DNA from: Nocardia puris
GTDB lineage: Bacteria; Actinomycetota; Actinomycetes; Mycobacteriales; Mycobacteriaceae
Reading direction: 5' to 3'
DNA length: 64,000 bases
Assembly (NCBI RefSeq): GCF_003315035.1
Contig: NZ_QNRE01000003.1
Span: 310,001-374,000 of the forward strand
Each line of letters opens with the position of its first letter. The stretch's first letter is position 1. The notes under the pieces were generated by a model. The model had not been told where the DNA came from. It worked only from the letters and a program-made list of their open reading frames with translations, and searched no databases. The position numbers and the translations under genes were made by a program. This document shows, in pieces, positions 52,854 to 63,267 of the stretch.

Positions 52854-52902
52854 GGTGGGCCTTTCAGTAGGGACGCCCAGATGGGAGCGACCCGGAGAAC
52901 GA

Positions 52903-52921
52903 ATGTTGTTCGATACAACAT
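52903..52921. promoter_or_regulatory. Perfect dyad upstream of the sugar ABC operon: candidate ROK operator
   Basis: ATGTTGT, 5 bp, ACAACAT (perfect 7-bp arms), with CGAAT and ATTCG flanking it as further imperfect mirror elements. The position, 50 bp before the binding-protein gene on the minus strand, and the AT-rich symmetric sequence match ROK/XylR-type operators. The assignment to the ROK regulator at 48.5 kb is inferred. Confidence 0.65.
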
Positions 52922-53180
52922 ATTCGACACATCCTGTTCACCGGGCGGTTTCGGCGAATCTCGCGGCGGGCTGTCGGGCGATGCCCGGAAGCGATGCACG
53001 GCGGGCTGGGACCGAGGCGGCGCCGCCTGGCGGCGCTGCCGAAGCCGGATGCGGTCGATGGTGTCCCCGGACGATTCCGCAACACACGGGCGCCGATGGC
53101 GCGCTGGTGCGGCAATCACTGTCGCGGACTGGCGCAAGCGCGGTCACGGACGCGGTGCGTGAAGATGTAACCCCGACAGG
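52922..53180. other. Gene-free interval before the sugar operon
   Basis: About 260 bp between the dyad and the 3-prime end of the small membrane-protein gene on the same strand. It has short Gly/Ala/Arg frames without starts, and a GGCGGCGCCGCC self-complementary block at about 53011 that may help termination. Nothing else seen. Confidence 0.4.
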
Positions 53181-53672
53181 TCAGCGCGGGGCGAGGGTTC
53201 CTTCGTTGACGCGGAAGTACACGTAAGCCATCGGCGGCGCGAGTCCGCAGACCAGCAGCAGCAGGGTCGGCCAGTCGCTCATGAGGACCAGATCGCCGCC
53301 CGGTCCGGCGACGGTGCAGGCGAGGAAGGCGAAGGTCCACGCGACCACCGGGAGCAGAGCCACGCGCAGGCTGTCGGTGAGGGTGCGGGCGGCGGCGACC
53401 AGGGCGACGTTCAGGACGCCGGCGAGCAAAGCGGTGATCGGGAAGACGAAGACGCCGGGGCCGGCCTGGGCGGCCAGCGGCGCGGCGACCAGGGTCTCGG
53501 TGCCGGTGCGCAGATCGGTGGAGCCCAGGTAGATCGGCAGGTACAGGACCTCGAACGCGAGCGTGAACACACCGCTGAGCGTGAGCAGCACCAGCAGGAT
53601 CGCGCGGACGGGGGCGGGCCAGTCCGCGTCGGGTTCGGCGGGCGCGGCGGCGCGCTTGTCGAGATCGGTCAC
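53181..53672 (-). CDS. Conserved four-helix membrane protein
   Basis: A 163-aa protein with four predicted helices (AILLVLLTLSGVFTLAFEVL; GVFVFPITALLAGVLNVALV; VALLPVVAWTFAFLACTVAG; TLLLLVCGLAPPMAYVYF) and a short charged N-terminus. No family name assigned. From memory, M. tuberculosis has a small membrane protein (Rv1171) between mshB and fbiC, and this gene occupies a similar relative place. Its GTG overlaps the stop of a 52-aa gene by 4 nt, so both are in one transcript. Confidence 0.75.
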   Translation of the reverse strand: MTDLDKRAAAPAEPDADWPAPVRAILLVLLTLSGVFTLAFEVLYLPIYLGSTDLRTGTETLVAAPLAAQAGPGVFVFPITALLAGVLNVALVAAARTLTDSLRVALLPVVAWTFAFLACTVAGPGGDLVLMSDWPTLLLLVCGLAPPMAYVYFRVNEGTLAPR

Positions 53673-53827
53673 GAGACGGGCGGGTAGCCGAGGAGGGTCA
53701 GCAGGTGGCTCTGCATGTCGGCGAACGCGTGGAGCACCGACATGTACAGCTCGTGCTGCTGCTGCGCGCCGGGGCGCAGACTGTCCACGAAGGCCGCGAT
53801 CGCGTCCTGGAGCTGCCAGTTGTACAC
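53669..53827 (-). CDS. Small helical protein (52 aa) coupled to the membrane protein gene
   Basis: GTG 53827 starts MYNWQLQDAIAAFVDSLRPG, then a Gln/His/Met-rich helix (HELYMSVLHAFADMQSHLL) and the end TLLGYPPVS. TAGACT at 53834-53839 is 6 nt upstream, giving a leaderless promoter. Its TGA overlaps the downstream gene start (GTGA). This layout and the codon composition support a real gene, though too short for usual ORF cut-offs. Two amphipathic helices are likely; function unknown. It might assist or regulate the four-helix membrane protein. Confidence 0.6.
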   Translation of the reverse strand: MYNWQLQDAIAAFVDSLRPGAQQQHELYMSVLHAFADMQSHLLTLLGYPPVS

Positions 53828-53874
53828 GTCAGCAGTCTAGGCGCACGGATCCGGCGACCGTTCCGCCGCCGGAC

Positions 53875-55341
53875 CTAGTCACCGTCCACCGGAAGGTTCG
53901 CCACCACCGGGAACTCACCCGTGTACCCACGCCGTTCCTGCGCGATCGCCAACACGCGCCCGCGGCACACGAACCACCCCACGATCAACGCGGGCACGAT
54001 CAGCGCCAGCGTCGCGACCGTCCACGTGCCGACCGGATAGTCGATCCCCGTGAGTACCACCACGAAGAACAGGAAGACCAGCGTGACGATCCCCGTGTAC
54101 GGCGCGCCGAACAGCCGGAACGCGGGCCGCTCGACGCGCCCCTGCTTCGACCACCGCCACAGCTGCAACTGACACAGCACGATCGTCGCCCACGACGCGA
54201 TGATGCCCAGCGAAGCCATGTTCAGCACGATCTCGAACGCCGAATCCGGCACCACACCGTTGAGCGCGATGCCGAACAGCGCGATCAGACTGGTCAGCAG
54301 GATGCCGCCGTAGGGCACGCCGTTGCGGCCCATCACGCCGGTGAACTTGGGCGCGCTGCCGTTCATCGACATCGACCGCAGGATGCGCCCCGTCGAGTAC
54401 AGCCCGGCGTTGAGGCTGGAGAACGCGGCCGTGAGCACCACGATGTTCATCACGCTGCCGATGCCGGGCACGCCCAGCGCGGTGAAGAACGTGACGAACG
54501 GGCTCTCCTTGGACGAGTACGCGGTGTAGGGCAGCAGCAGTCCGAGCAGCACCAGCGACCCCACGTAGAACACCGCGATCCGCACGATCACGGCGTTGAT
54601 GGCGCGCGGCATGATCGCCGCCGGATTCTCCGTCTCGCCCGCCGCCGTGCCCACCAATTCGACCGCCGCGTAGGCGAACACGACGCCCGACACCACGACC
54701 ACCAGCGGCAGCACGCCGGTCGGGAACAGTCCGCCGTGGTCGGCGATCACCTCGGGCCCGGTGGGCGCGCCCTGCACGGTGAACCGGCCGAGCAGGAAGA
54801 CGGTGCCGATGATGAGGAAGGCGCTGAGCGCGAACACCTTCACCAGCGCCGCCCAGAACTCCATCTCGCCGAACCACTTCACCGACACCAGGTTGATGCC
54901 GAGCACGAGGAGCAGCGCGATCAGCGCCAGCACCCACTGCGGCACCGAGGTGAACCCGGACCAGTAGTGGAAGTACTGCGCGATCGCGGTGGTATCGGCG
55001 ATACCGGTCATGGACCAGTTCAGGAAGTACATCCACCCCGCGACGAAAGCGGCCTTCTCCCCGAAGAATTCGCGCGCGTAGGAGACGAACGAACCCGAGG
55101 AGGGCCGATGCAGCACCAGCTCACCGAGGGCCCGCAGGATCAGGAACGCGAAGAACCCGCACACCGCGTAGACCAGGAACAGCCCCGGCCCGGCATTGGC
55201 GAGGCGCCCGCCCGCGCCGAGGAACAGGCCCGTGCCGATCGCGCCGCCGATGGCGATCATTTGCAGCTGCCGGGGTTTGAGGCTCTTGTGATAGCCCTCG
55301 TCCTCGGCGCCGAGGTGATTGCGGTCGCTGACTGTCGTCAT
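53875..55341 (-). CDS. ansP: Amino acid permease, L-asparagine type
   Basis: A 488-aa transporter of the amino acid-polyamine-organocation superfamily with about 12 helices. It has [59 protein letters not shown] and [20 protein letters not shown], closely like the mycobacterial L-asparagine permeases AnsP1/AnsP2 as I remember them. Later motifs are [19 protein letters not shown] and [20 protein letters not shown]. The substrate may be asparagine or another amide amino acid. ATG 55341; residues upstream are not protein-like. Not in an obvious operon. Confidence 0.87.
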   Translation of the reverse strand: MTTVSDRNHLGAEDEGYHKSLKPRQLQMIAIGGAIGTGLFLGAGGRLANAGPGLFLVYAVCGFFAFLILRALGELVLHRPSSGSFVSYAREFFGEKAAFVAGWMYFLNWSMTGIADTTAIAQYFHYWSGFTSVPQWVLALIALLLVLGINLVSVKWFGEMEFWAALVKVFALSAFLIIGTVFLLGRFTVQGAPTGPEVIADHGGLFPTGVLPLVVVVSGVVFAYAAVELVGTAAGETENPAAIMPRAINAVIVRIAVFYVGSLVLLGLLLPYTAYSSKESPFVTFFTALGVPGIGSVMNIVVLTAAFSSLNAGLYSTGRILRSMSMNGSAPKFTGVMGRNGVPYGGILLTSLIALFGIALNGVVPDSAFEIVLNMASLGIIASWATIVLCQLQLWRWSKQGRVERPAFRLFGAPYTGIVTLVFLFFVVVLTGIDYPVGTWTVATLALIVPALIVGWFVCRGRVLAIAQERRGYTGEFPVVANLPVDGD

Positions 55342-55452
55342 GGAGCGTGGGTTCCTCCGCGTCGGGTCGTCTTGTGGACGAAGGCACCCTACCCGCACGC
55401 CGCCTAGCAGCAGATATCCAGCTACCCGTAATGACCTGGGATAACCGGCAAT

Positions 55453-56331
55453 TCAGACAAGACCGGCAAACAGGTCGTGCTCCCGGCCGTCCGCCCCGGA
55501 CGGACCGCGCCTGCCGCGCACCAGCACGTAGTGCTCCTCCGGCAGCACCGGCTGCGCGACCCCGTTGGACAGCGCGAACTCCCGCCCCGACGGCGCCACC
55601 GTGACCTGCGTGGCATGGGCCCGCAGCGCCGCGCGCTTGGCGGCCAGCACGTCCGACACCTCCACGACCGTGGTCACCGTATGACTTGGCACACAAGCCA
55701 GTTCGCCCACCGAAGGCAGCCGCCAGCCCTTGGGCAGCGCGCCCGGCAACCCTTCGGCGGTGCGGCGGGCCAGCGTGTCGGTGTGGACGCGCAGGAGATC
55801 GGCGTCGGTGACGGTCCAGTAGAACTTCGGCACATCCCAGCCGCGTCCGGCGGCCGCCTCGACCGCTCCGGTCGTGACCTCGTGCGCGCGGATGTGGTCG
55901 GGATGACCGTAGCCGCCCCTCGGGTCGTAGCCGATCACCACGCGCGGGCGAAGTTCCAGCAATACTTCGGTCAGCGCCTCGACGGCCTCGGCGCCGGAGC
56001 GCACGAACGCGCGGGGATGCTCCGCCGATGGCGTGCCCGCCATCCCCGAATCCCGCCAGTGACCCGCGCCGCCGAGAAAACGGGGCGGGCCCGCGTCCAG
56101 CGCGTCGAGCGCCCTGGTGAGTTCCAGCACCCGGTAGCCGCCCAGCTGGTCGGCGCGGTCGGCGGTGAGCTGCGCCCACTCCTCGCCGATCACCTCGCCC
56201 TCCTCGCCGAGCGTGCAAGTCACCACCGTCACCGGCACCCCGCGACGGCGATACTGCGCGATGGTGCCGCCCGTGGTGATGGATTCGTCGTCGGGGTGCG
56301 CGTGCACCAGGACGATCCCGCCCGTGCTCAT
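55453..56331 (-). CDS. mshB: GlcNAc-inositol deacetylase of mycothiol synthesis
   Basis: A 292-aa zinc-dependent LmbE-family deacetylase that removes the acetyl group from 1-D-myo-inosityl-GlcNAc, the third step of mycothiol synthesis. Zinc and catalytic residues are in VLVHAHPDDESITTGGTI (His, Asp-Asp) and in GGYGHPDHIRAHEV (His, Asp-His). It has the mshB-specific GHWRDSGMAGTP segment. The ATG 56331 overlaps lpqW by 4 nt (ATGA), so it is translated from the typA-lpqW-mshB message. A separate function as mycothiol-conjugate amidase (Mca) is less likely given the GMAGTP and length. Confidence 0.93.
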   Translation of the reverse strand: MSTGGIVLVHAHPDDESITTGGTIAQYRRRGVPVTVVTCTLGEEGEVIGEEWAQLTADRADQLGGYRVLELTRALDALDAGPPRFLGGAGHWRDSGMAGTPSAEHPRAFVRSGAEAVEALTEVLLELRPRVVIGYDPRGGYGHPDHIRAHEVTTGAVEAAAGRGWDVPKFYWTVTDADLLRVHTDTLARRTAEGLPGALPKGWRLPSVGELACVPSHTVTTVVEVSDVLAAKRAALRAHATQVTVAPSGREFALSNGVAQPVLPEEHYVLVRGRRGPSGADGREHDLFAGLV

Positions 56332-58112
56332 TGGATGCGGCGCCACATCGCGGCGTCCCCGAAGATGCCGACCTGGATCGCCCCGCTCAGCGACGCGCCG
56401 TCCACCCGCGGGCCCGCCGCCGCGACCACGTTGTCCTGCACGATCGGCAGCACGGTCCCCAGCGCCCACAGCGCCGGTTCGGCCGCGCCCAACGCCGCGG
56501 GCACGTCGATGCCGTGCAGGGCGGCGTCGATGGCGGGTTGCAGCACCGGATCGCACACGCCCGAGAGGTTGCTCGGCGCACGCCGCGCCGCTTCCACCGC
56601 GGCCTGCGCATCGTCGCCGTCCTCGGTGCCCACCGGGACGGGCGGGCAGCCGAACCGCGATGCCAGCACGGTCGCGGGATCGGTCCCGGCGACCTCCCAG
56701 CCGACGATCGCCTCCACGCCGCCTTCGACGAGTTCCTTGCCGTACAGGGCGTCGGCGTCCAGACTGCGCACGCTGGCATTGATACCGGCGCTGCGCAATT
56801 GGTCGGCGGCGGTGTTGGCGACGGCCAGCGCGGTCGCGTCACCGGTGACGGCGCCGATTCGGATCTCGAGCGCCCGCCCGTCCTTGGCCACCGGCCGCGG
56901 CTGCGGGGCGGGCGAGGTGGGCGACATCACCGGCGGCGGCTCCGGCGCCCGCGCGAAACCGGCCTCCTCCAGTAGGGCGAACGCCTCGTCGGTGGTCGGG
57001 CGCGGCGGCGCGGTCGCGGTATAGCCGGGGTCGGACGGGGTGAGGATCTGCGCGCGCACCGGCTCCACCCAGCCGCCCGTCTGCGCGCCGACGGTCGCCA
57101 GCAGCGCCGGATCGAGCAGCGCGAGCAGGCCGTGGCGCACCCGCCCGTCGACCAGATCGGCGTCGCGCCCGTTGAGCACCAGTTGCAGCTCCCGCGACTG
57201 CGGCATGATCGCCGTGCGCACCGAGGGGATCGCCGCCAGTTGGGCCTGCGTGGCGATGCCGCCGTGCACCAGCGCCATCTGCGCGTCGTCGGTGCGCAGC
57301 GAGTCGGCCAGCTGCGCGGGAGTTCCGCCGCGCCGCAACAGGATCTGGTCCGGCGCGGCGGGCGTACCCCAGTAGCGATCGTTGCGTTCCAGCAGGATCT
57401 CGTCGCGGCCGATGTCGACGGACTTGATCGCGAAGTTGCCGCCCGAGACCGGGATGCCCTCGGCCAGCCCGTTCATGAACCCGCCGGGCTGATCCTTGAT
57501 CAGATGCGAGGGCAGCAGATTGGCGAACAGCTCCCGCCACGCCGGATACGGCCTGCCGAGCACCACGGTCACCGTCTTCCCGCCGCCGGAGGAGCCGACG
57601 TCGGTGATCAGCCGGTAGCCCGCCGGGTCCGCCACGCCGGGCTGGGTCACCATCTGCTGCCACAGGAAGCGGAAGTCCTCCGCCGCGATGGGCGCGCCGT
57701 CGGACCAGTTCGCGTGGTTGCGCAGCTTGTAGGTGACGGTGAACGGCTCCTGGGAGGTCACCTCCGCCGACTCGAGCAGCGCGGTGTCGGGCACCCACTC
57801 CGTCGCGCCCGGCACCGCCGGACTCGGCACCGGCCGGAACGGGCTCGGCAGCACCATCGAACTCACCGCCGAGGTGGCGGGCGACTGATTGGCACGCAGA
57901 TGCGGGTTGAACCCGATCCCGATGTCGTCGATCGCCACCACGACGGTGTTCTTCGTCGGCTTGGCCGGCGTGGTCTTGGGGCTGTCGGTGCTCTCGATCG
58001 GCGGCGGCGGGTTCGCGGTGCACCCGGCGAGCACCGTCACCGAGGCCGCGAACAGAACCGATAGTGCGCGCAGCGTCGCGCGTCGTCTTGCCCCCGAGCT
58101 CACCTTCGGCAC
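56328..58112 (-). CDS. lpqW: LpqW-like lipoprotein, SBP5 family
   Basis: A 594-aa exported lipoprotein related to peptide-binding proteins (SBP_bac_5). The lipobox VTVLAGC is near residue 35. The body contains NTVVVAIDDIGIGFNPHLRA, VTYKLRNHANWSDGAPIAAE and FRFLWQQMVTQPG. In mycobacteria LpqW directs intermediates to PimE or to LM/LAM, controlling envelope composition. The pimE gene lies in this same window, 2.6 kb upstream. The GTG at 58112 is just after the typA stop (1-nt gap), so it is translationally linked to typA; GTG 58103 is an alternative. Confidence 0.9.
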   Translation of the reverse strand: MPKVSSGARRRATLRALSVLFAASVTVLAGCTANPPPPIESTDSPKTTPAKPTKNTVVVAIDDIGIGFNPHLRANQSPATSAVSSMVLPSPFRPVPSPAVPGATEWVPDTALLESAEVTSQEPFTVTYKLRNHANWSDGAPIAAEDFRFLWQQMVTQPGVADPAGYRLITDVGSSGGGKTVTVVLGRPYPAWRELFANLLPSHLIKDQPGGFMNGLAEGIPVSGGNFAIKSVDIGRDEILLERNDRYWGTPAAPDQILLRRGGTPAQLADSLRTDDAQMALVHGGIATQAQLAAIPSVRTAIMPQSRELQLVLNGRDADLVDGRVRHGLLALLDPALLATVGAQTGGWVEPVRAQILTPSDPGYTATAPPRPTTDEAFALLEEAGFARAPEPPPVMSPTSPAPQPRPVAKDGRALEIRIGAVTGDATALAVANTAADQLRSAGINASVRSLDADALYGKELVEGGVEAIVGWEVAGTDPATVLASRFGCPPVPVGTEDGDDAQAAVEAARRAPSNLSGVCDPVLQPAIDAALHGIDVPAALGAAEPALWALGTVLPIVQDNVVAAAGPRVDGASLSGAIQVGIFGDAAMWRRIQ

Positions 58113-58113
58113 T

Positions 58114-60012
<1,899 letters not shown>

Positions 60013-60246
60013 GCCTGGATCCTCCTGCTGTTTCGGTGTTCGTTGGGCGGGCGAGCCCGGGACCCTTCGCACCGGCGCAGGCCGCTGCCTCCGGGTCCAT
60101 AGCTCGCACCGCGCGTTGGTGCCGGCCGACCCCTGCAAACAGGTGGACAATGAAAGACGCACCGGGCATCGCGGCCAGCTACACACTACCGGCAACCGAA
60201 CTCCCCCCGGGAGTCAGGCGTTCGAGTAAGGGTACGGTAACCAACT

Positions 60247-60423
60247 GTGGGCAAGGTGAAGGCGAGCAAGGTTTCGAAGCTGAAACCGAAGAAGAAGTGC
60301 TGTCGGAAGAAGACGCGCTGCCTGAAATGCCCGGTTGTGATCATGCGGATGAAGAAGCAGGAAGCCGCCGGGGTGAAGGGCAAAGACCTGAAGAAGGCAC
60401 TGAAGCAGGCCCGTGCGGCCTGA
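60247..60423 (+). CDS. Small Lys/Cys-rich protein (58 aa)
   Basis: The start is GTG 60247 (MGKVKASKVSKLKPKKKCCR, then KKTRCLKCPVVIMRMKKQ). It is highly basic, with CC and C-L-K-C motifs (four Cys within about 10 residues), and looks like a zinc- or nucleic-acid-binding mini-protein. TACGGT is 8 nt upstream, consistent with a leaderless message, and there is no Shine-Dalgarno. It is divergent from typA and upstream of the pterin dehydratase. I recall similar small proteins next to this locus in other actinobacteria but cannot name the family. Function unknown. Confidence 0.75.
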   Translation: MGKVKASKVSKLKPKKKCCRKKTRCLKCPVVIMRMKKQEAAGVKGKDLKKALKQARAA

Positions 60424-60472
60424 CTTTCGCCGAACCCGGTGCACGCCCGGCAAACGGGGGTAGAACCGAGGT

Positions 60473-60763
60473 ATGGCGCTCCTATCCGAATCCGACATCG
60501 CCGAGGGGCTGGCCACGGTCCCCGAATGGACGCGCGCGGGCGCGAGCATCAGCCGCACGGTCCAGGCACCCACCTTTCTCGCGGGCATCGATCTGGTGCG
60601 CGCCGTCGCCGCGGCGGCCGAGGCCGCCGATCACCATCCCGATATCGATATCCGCTGGCGCAAAGTGACTTTCACGCTGTCCACCCATTCCGCGGGCGGG
60701 CTCACGGCGCGTGATTTCGCCCTCGCGCGCGAGATAGATCAGCTGGCCGCGCGGCCGGACTGA
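60473..60763 (+). CDS. 4a-hydroxytetrahydrobiopterin dehydratase (PCD/DCoH fold)
   Basis: A 96-aa pterin-4a-carbinolamine dehydratase-like protein. The active-site motif ADHHPDID (His-His-Pro) and WRKVTFTLSTHSAGGLTARD match the family, which recycles pterin cofactor or acts as a partner protein. No phenylalanine hydroxylase is nearby, so another pterin or a structural role, such as in molybdopterin metabolism, is possible. Its 3-prime end overlaps the convergent pimE gene by 25 bp. TAGAAC is 6 nt before the ATG, a weak leaderless -10. Confidence 0.9.
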   Translation: MALLSESDIAEGLATVPEWTRAGASISRTVQAPTFLAGIDLVRAVAAAAEAADHHPDIDIRWRKVTFTLSTHSAGGLTARDFALAREIDQLAARPD

Positions 60764-62157
60764 ACGGGCTCGGCCGGCTCCGCCGGGGACCGCCGCCGCA
60801 GCGTCACGCGGGGCGACCCGGCGGGTTCGGCGCGGCGCGGGCCCATCACGATCACCCAGACGAGGAACACCAGCACGCCCGCCACGTCGACCGCGCCGAG
60901 CCAGGCCAGCAGTCCCGGCCGCGAGATCTCCCAGATCGTCGGCTGGAAGAACGAGAGCACCCACGGCACGCCGATCAGCGTGGTCACCAACCAGTAGCCG
61001 GCCAGCAACCGCGCGCCCGGGGCGTCGCGCAGCGGTCCGTAGACCAGCCACAGCACGGTCGGCAGCAGCCACACCCAGTGGTGCGACCACGAGATCGGCG
61101 AGACCATCAGGCCGAACAGCTGCACCAGCAGCAGCGTGCCCAGCCGGTCGTCGGGGCCGAGCGCGCGCCAGGCGAACCACGCCAGCGCGGCCACCACCAG
61201 CACCGCGCCGATCCACACCGGGCCCGACTCCACGTCGTAGCCGAGGACGCGGCTGAGCGCCCCGCGCAGCGACTGATTCCACACCGAGCCGACCGGGCCG
61301 ATGCGGTCGGCGTCGCCGAGCAGCGTGCCGAAGTAGCGGGTGGCCTCGTGATCGTTGATCAGGTAGCTCACGCCGACCGTCGCGCCGAACACCACCGCCG
61401 ACCACACCGCGGTGCCCCAGCGCCGCCGCGCCACGAAGTACAGGCCGGTGATGGCCGGGGTGAGTTTGATGCCCGCGATGACGCCCACGAGTCCGCCCGC
61501 GATCCACCAGCGCGTGCTGCGCACCGCGAGCATCGCGCCGAGCACCAGGAACACGTTGACCTGTCCGTAGTCCATGGTGGTGCGCACCGGTTCCATCCAC
61601 ACGCCGACCGTCGTCCAGCCGACGGCCGCCACCCGCCACGGCGTCTCGCGCATCCGCTCGCGGCCGACGAGCAGTTCCAGCGCGATCCACACCACGCCGA
61701 ACAGCGCCGCCACGATGGCCAGCAGCCATCCGATGGCTATCACCGTGAAGGGCAGGTAGTGCAGGGGGAAGAAGACCAGCGCCGCGAACGGCGGGTAGGT
61801 GAACGGCAGCGGGAAGTCCGGCGTCTTCTCCGCGTAGGTGAAGTCGTAGAGGCGATCGGTGAGCAGCGCCGCGGACCCGTCGACGTAGACGTGCAGATCG
61901 ACCAGGTTCATCCCGTTGGGCGAGACCAGCATCCACAGCAACCGGGCCAGCACGGACACCCCGAGCAGCAGCACCGCCCAGCGCAGCAGGACGGCCGGAC
62001 GGTGGTCCGACCGGGCGCGGTCTCGGTTCAAATCGCGGGCTTTCGCGTCGGGGAGGGCCGCGCCGCCGCGGCGACCCGCCGATGTCGGGGGTGTCGGCGC
62101 TGTGCCGAATGCTGGGACTAGATTAGCGGCAGCGCCCGATCGCCCCCGCGCAGGCAT
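60739..62157 (-). CDS. pimE: Polyprenol-phosphate-mannose-dependent mannosyltransferase PimE (GT87)
   Basis: A 472-aa membrane protein of the GT-C fold, GT87, with about 11-12 helices. It transfers mannose from polyprenyl-phosphate-mannose to make the alpha-1,2-linked polar PIMs (PIM5/6). The catalytic-type Asp is in MNLVDLHVYVDG after the first helix. The family pattern includes LPFTYPPFAALVFFPLHY, WMEPVRTTMDYGQVNVFL and SPISWSHHWVWLLPT. An ATG at 62157 is preferred over the GTG at 62238, because the upstream part is AT-richer and carries repeats rather than coding texture. From memory Rv1159 is PimE at the same place. Confidence 0.88.
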   Translation of the reverse strand: MPARGRSGAAANLVPAFGTAPTPPTSAGRRGGAALPDAKARDLNRDRARSDHRPAVLLRWAVLLLGVSVLARLLWMLVSPNGMNLVDLHVYVDGSAALLTDRLYDFTYAEKTPDFPLPFTYPPFAALVFFPLHYLPFTVIAIGWLLAIVAALFGVVWIALELLVGRERMRETPWRVAAVGWTTVGVWMEPVRTTMDYGQVNVFLVLGAMLAVRSTRWWIAGGLVGVIAGIKLTPAITGLYFVARRRWGTAVWSAVVFGATVGVSYLINDHEATRYFGTLLGDADRIGPVGSVWNQSLRGALSRVLGYDVESGPVWIGAVLVVAALAWFAWRALGPDDRLGTLLLVQLFGLMVSPISWSHHWVWLLPTVLWLVYGPLRDAPGARLLAGYWLVTTLIGVPWVLSFFQPTIWEISRPGLLAWLGAVDVAGVLVFLVWVIVMGPRRAEPAGSPRVTLRRRSPAEPAEPVQSGRAAS

Positions 62158-62162
62158 CGCAT

Positions 62163-62200
62163 CACCGGTAACATTTGCATCAACTTTCACACCAGTAACA
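62163..62200. promoter_or_regulatory. Direct repeats upstream of pimE
   Basis: CACCGGTAACA (62163-62173) and CACCAGTAACA (62190-62200) match at 10 of 11 positions, starting 27 bp apart, in the AT-richer region just before the pimE ATG. GTAAC repeats resemble MtrA-type sites, but the spacing is wider than usual. A binding role is a guess. Confidence 0.3.
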
Positions 62201-62361
62201 GCACGGCGCGCTACCTTCTGATAACACTGATCGTCCACCGCACTACGTGAGAACCGCGCCCGCTGTACAACTCGTGGGCGTTGTCCTTAGAGTGACCCAC
62301 GAAACAATGGGTTTTCACCCCCCATTGCCCAGATGTACCCGAGGTAAGGACGGCTAGACCA

Positions 62362-63144
62362 GTGCTTCGCACCCGAGGATCGCGGATCGCCTTGACCGCA
62401 CTCGCCCTGGCGGCGAGCGCTTCGCTCGCCATGCCGACCGCAGTAGCGGCACCGGCGCCCGCCCCCGCCGCGGTTCCCAGCGTTCCGATGGTGCCCGAGG
62501 GCGTCCCGGTGGACGCGATCGCCGCGCTCACCCCCGCCATCGTCGGCGCGATCGCCGGTCCGGCCGATATCGCCGAGGGCCCGCAGGCCGCGATCCTCGA
62601 TCAAGCCCGCGCGCTGCTGGCCACCCTGAACCTGCCGCCGCAGATCAAGGCCACCCTGGAGCGGATCATCACGTTCCTCGACGGCAGTGGCGGCGGCGGT
62701 CCGGACATCCCACCGCAGGACGGCCCGGCCATCGCGCAGTTCCTGTACCCGACCATCGGCCGCGGCTGCATCAGCCCGACCGCCGACTCGGTGGGCACCG
62801 CACTCGCCGTGCCCGGCCCGGCCACCCTGCCGCCGCCCGGCCCCGCCGCGGGTCAGACCGGTTTCGTGTTCACCGCGCTGGGCACCAAAAAGCCCACGGC
62901 CGTGCAGAACCCGCCGATGACCGTGCAGTGGCTCAACCTCGACACCCGCCAGACGGGCGTCCAGGCGCTGACCGACGAGGCCAAGATCAACCCCGACGGC
63001 CCGGCCACCCTCTCGGCCATCGCGAACACCGGCTCCGGCCGCGTCGTCGCCGTCGTCGGCGGTTCGCTGACCACGCAGGCCGACGACGCCGAGCCGCGGA
63101 CCTGCTCGTTCCTGCCGACGCTCGGGTTCTTCACCGTCGCCTGA
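62362..63144 (+). CDS. Secreted Ala/Pro-rich protein
   Basis: A 260-aa exported protein. The signal peptide (IALTALALAASASLAMPTAV, cleaved at VAA-AP) is followed by an Ala/Pro-rich part (about 30-95), then a small domain with a Cys pair: RGCISPTADSVGTALAVPGP and, near the end, EPRTCSFLPTLGFFTVA. From memory it corresponds to the mycobacterial Rv1157c type (conserved Ala, Pro-rich). Function unknown. Start at GTG 62362, with AAGGA 11 nt upstream. It is divergent from pimE. Confidence 0.75.
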   Translation: MLRTRGSRIALTALALAASASLAMPTAVAAPAPAPAAVPSVPMVPEGVPVDAIAALTPAIVGAIAGPADIAEGPQAAILDQARALLATLNLPPQIKATLERIITFLDGSGGGGPDIPPQDGPAIAQFLYPTIGRGCISPTADSVGTALAVPGPATLPPPGPAAGQTGFVFTALGTKKPTAVQNPPMTVQWLNLDTRQTGVQALTDEAKINPDGPATLSAIANTGSGRVVAVVGGSLTTQADDAEPRTCSFLPTLGFFTVA

Positions 63145-63267
63145 TCGCACCTCGGAGCCCGGTGGTCACCGCGACCGCCGGGCTTCGTCGTGTCCCGGCC
63201 CGACACGCTGCGCCCGAATCCCGGCGGATCGGCCACGACCCCCGAGGCGGTGTGGTAGACCGAGACC

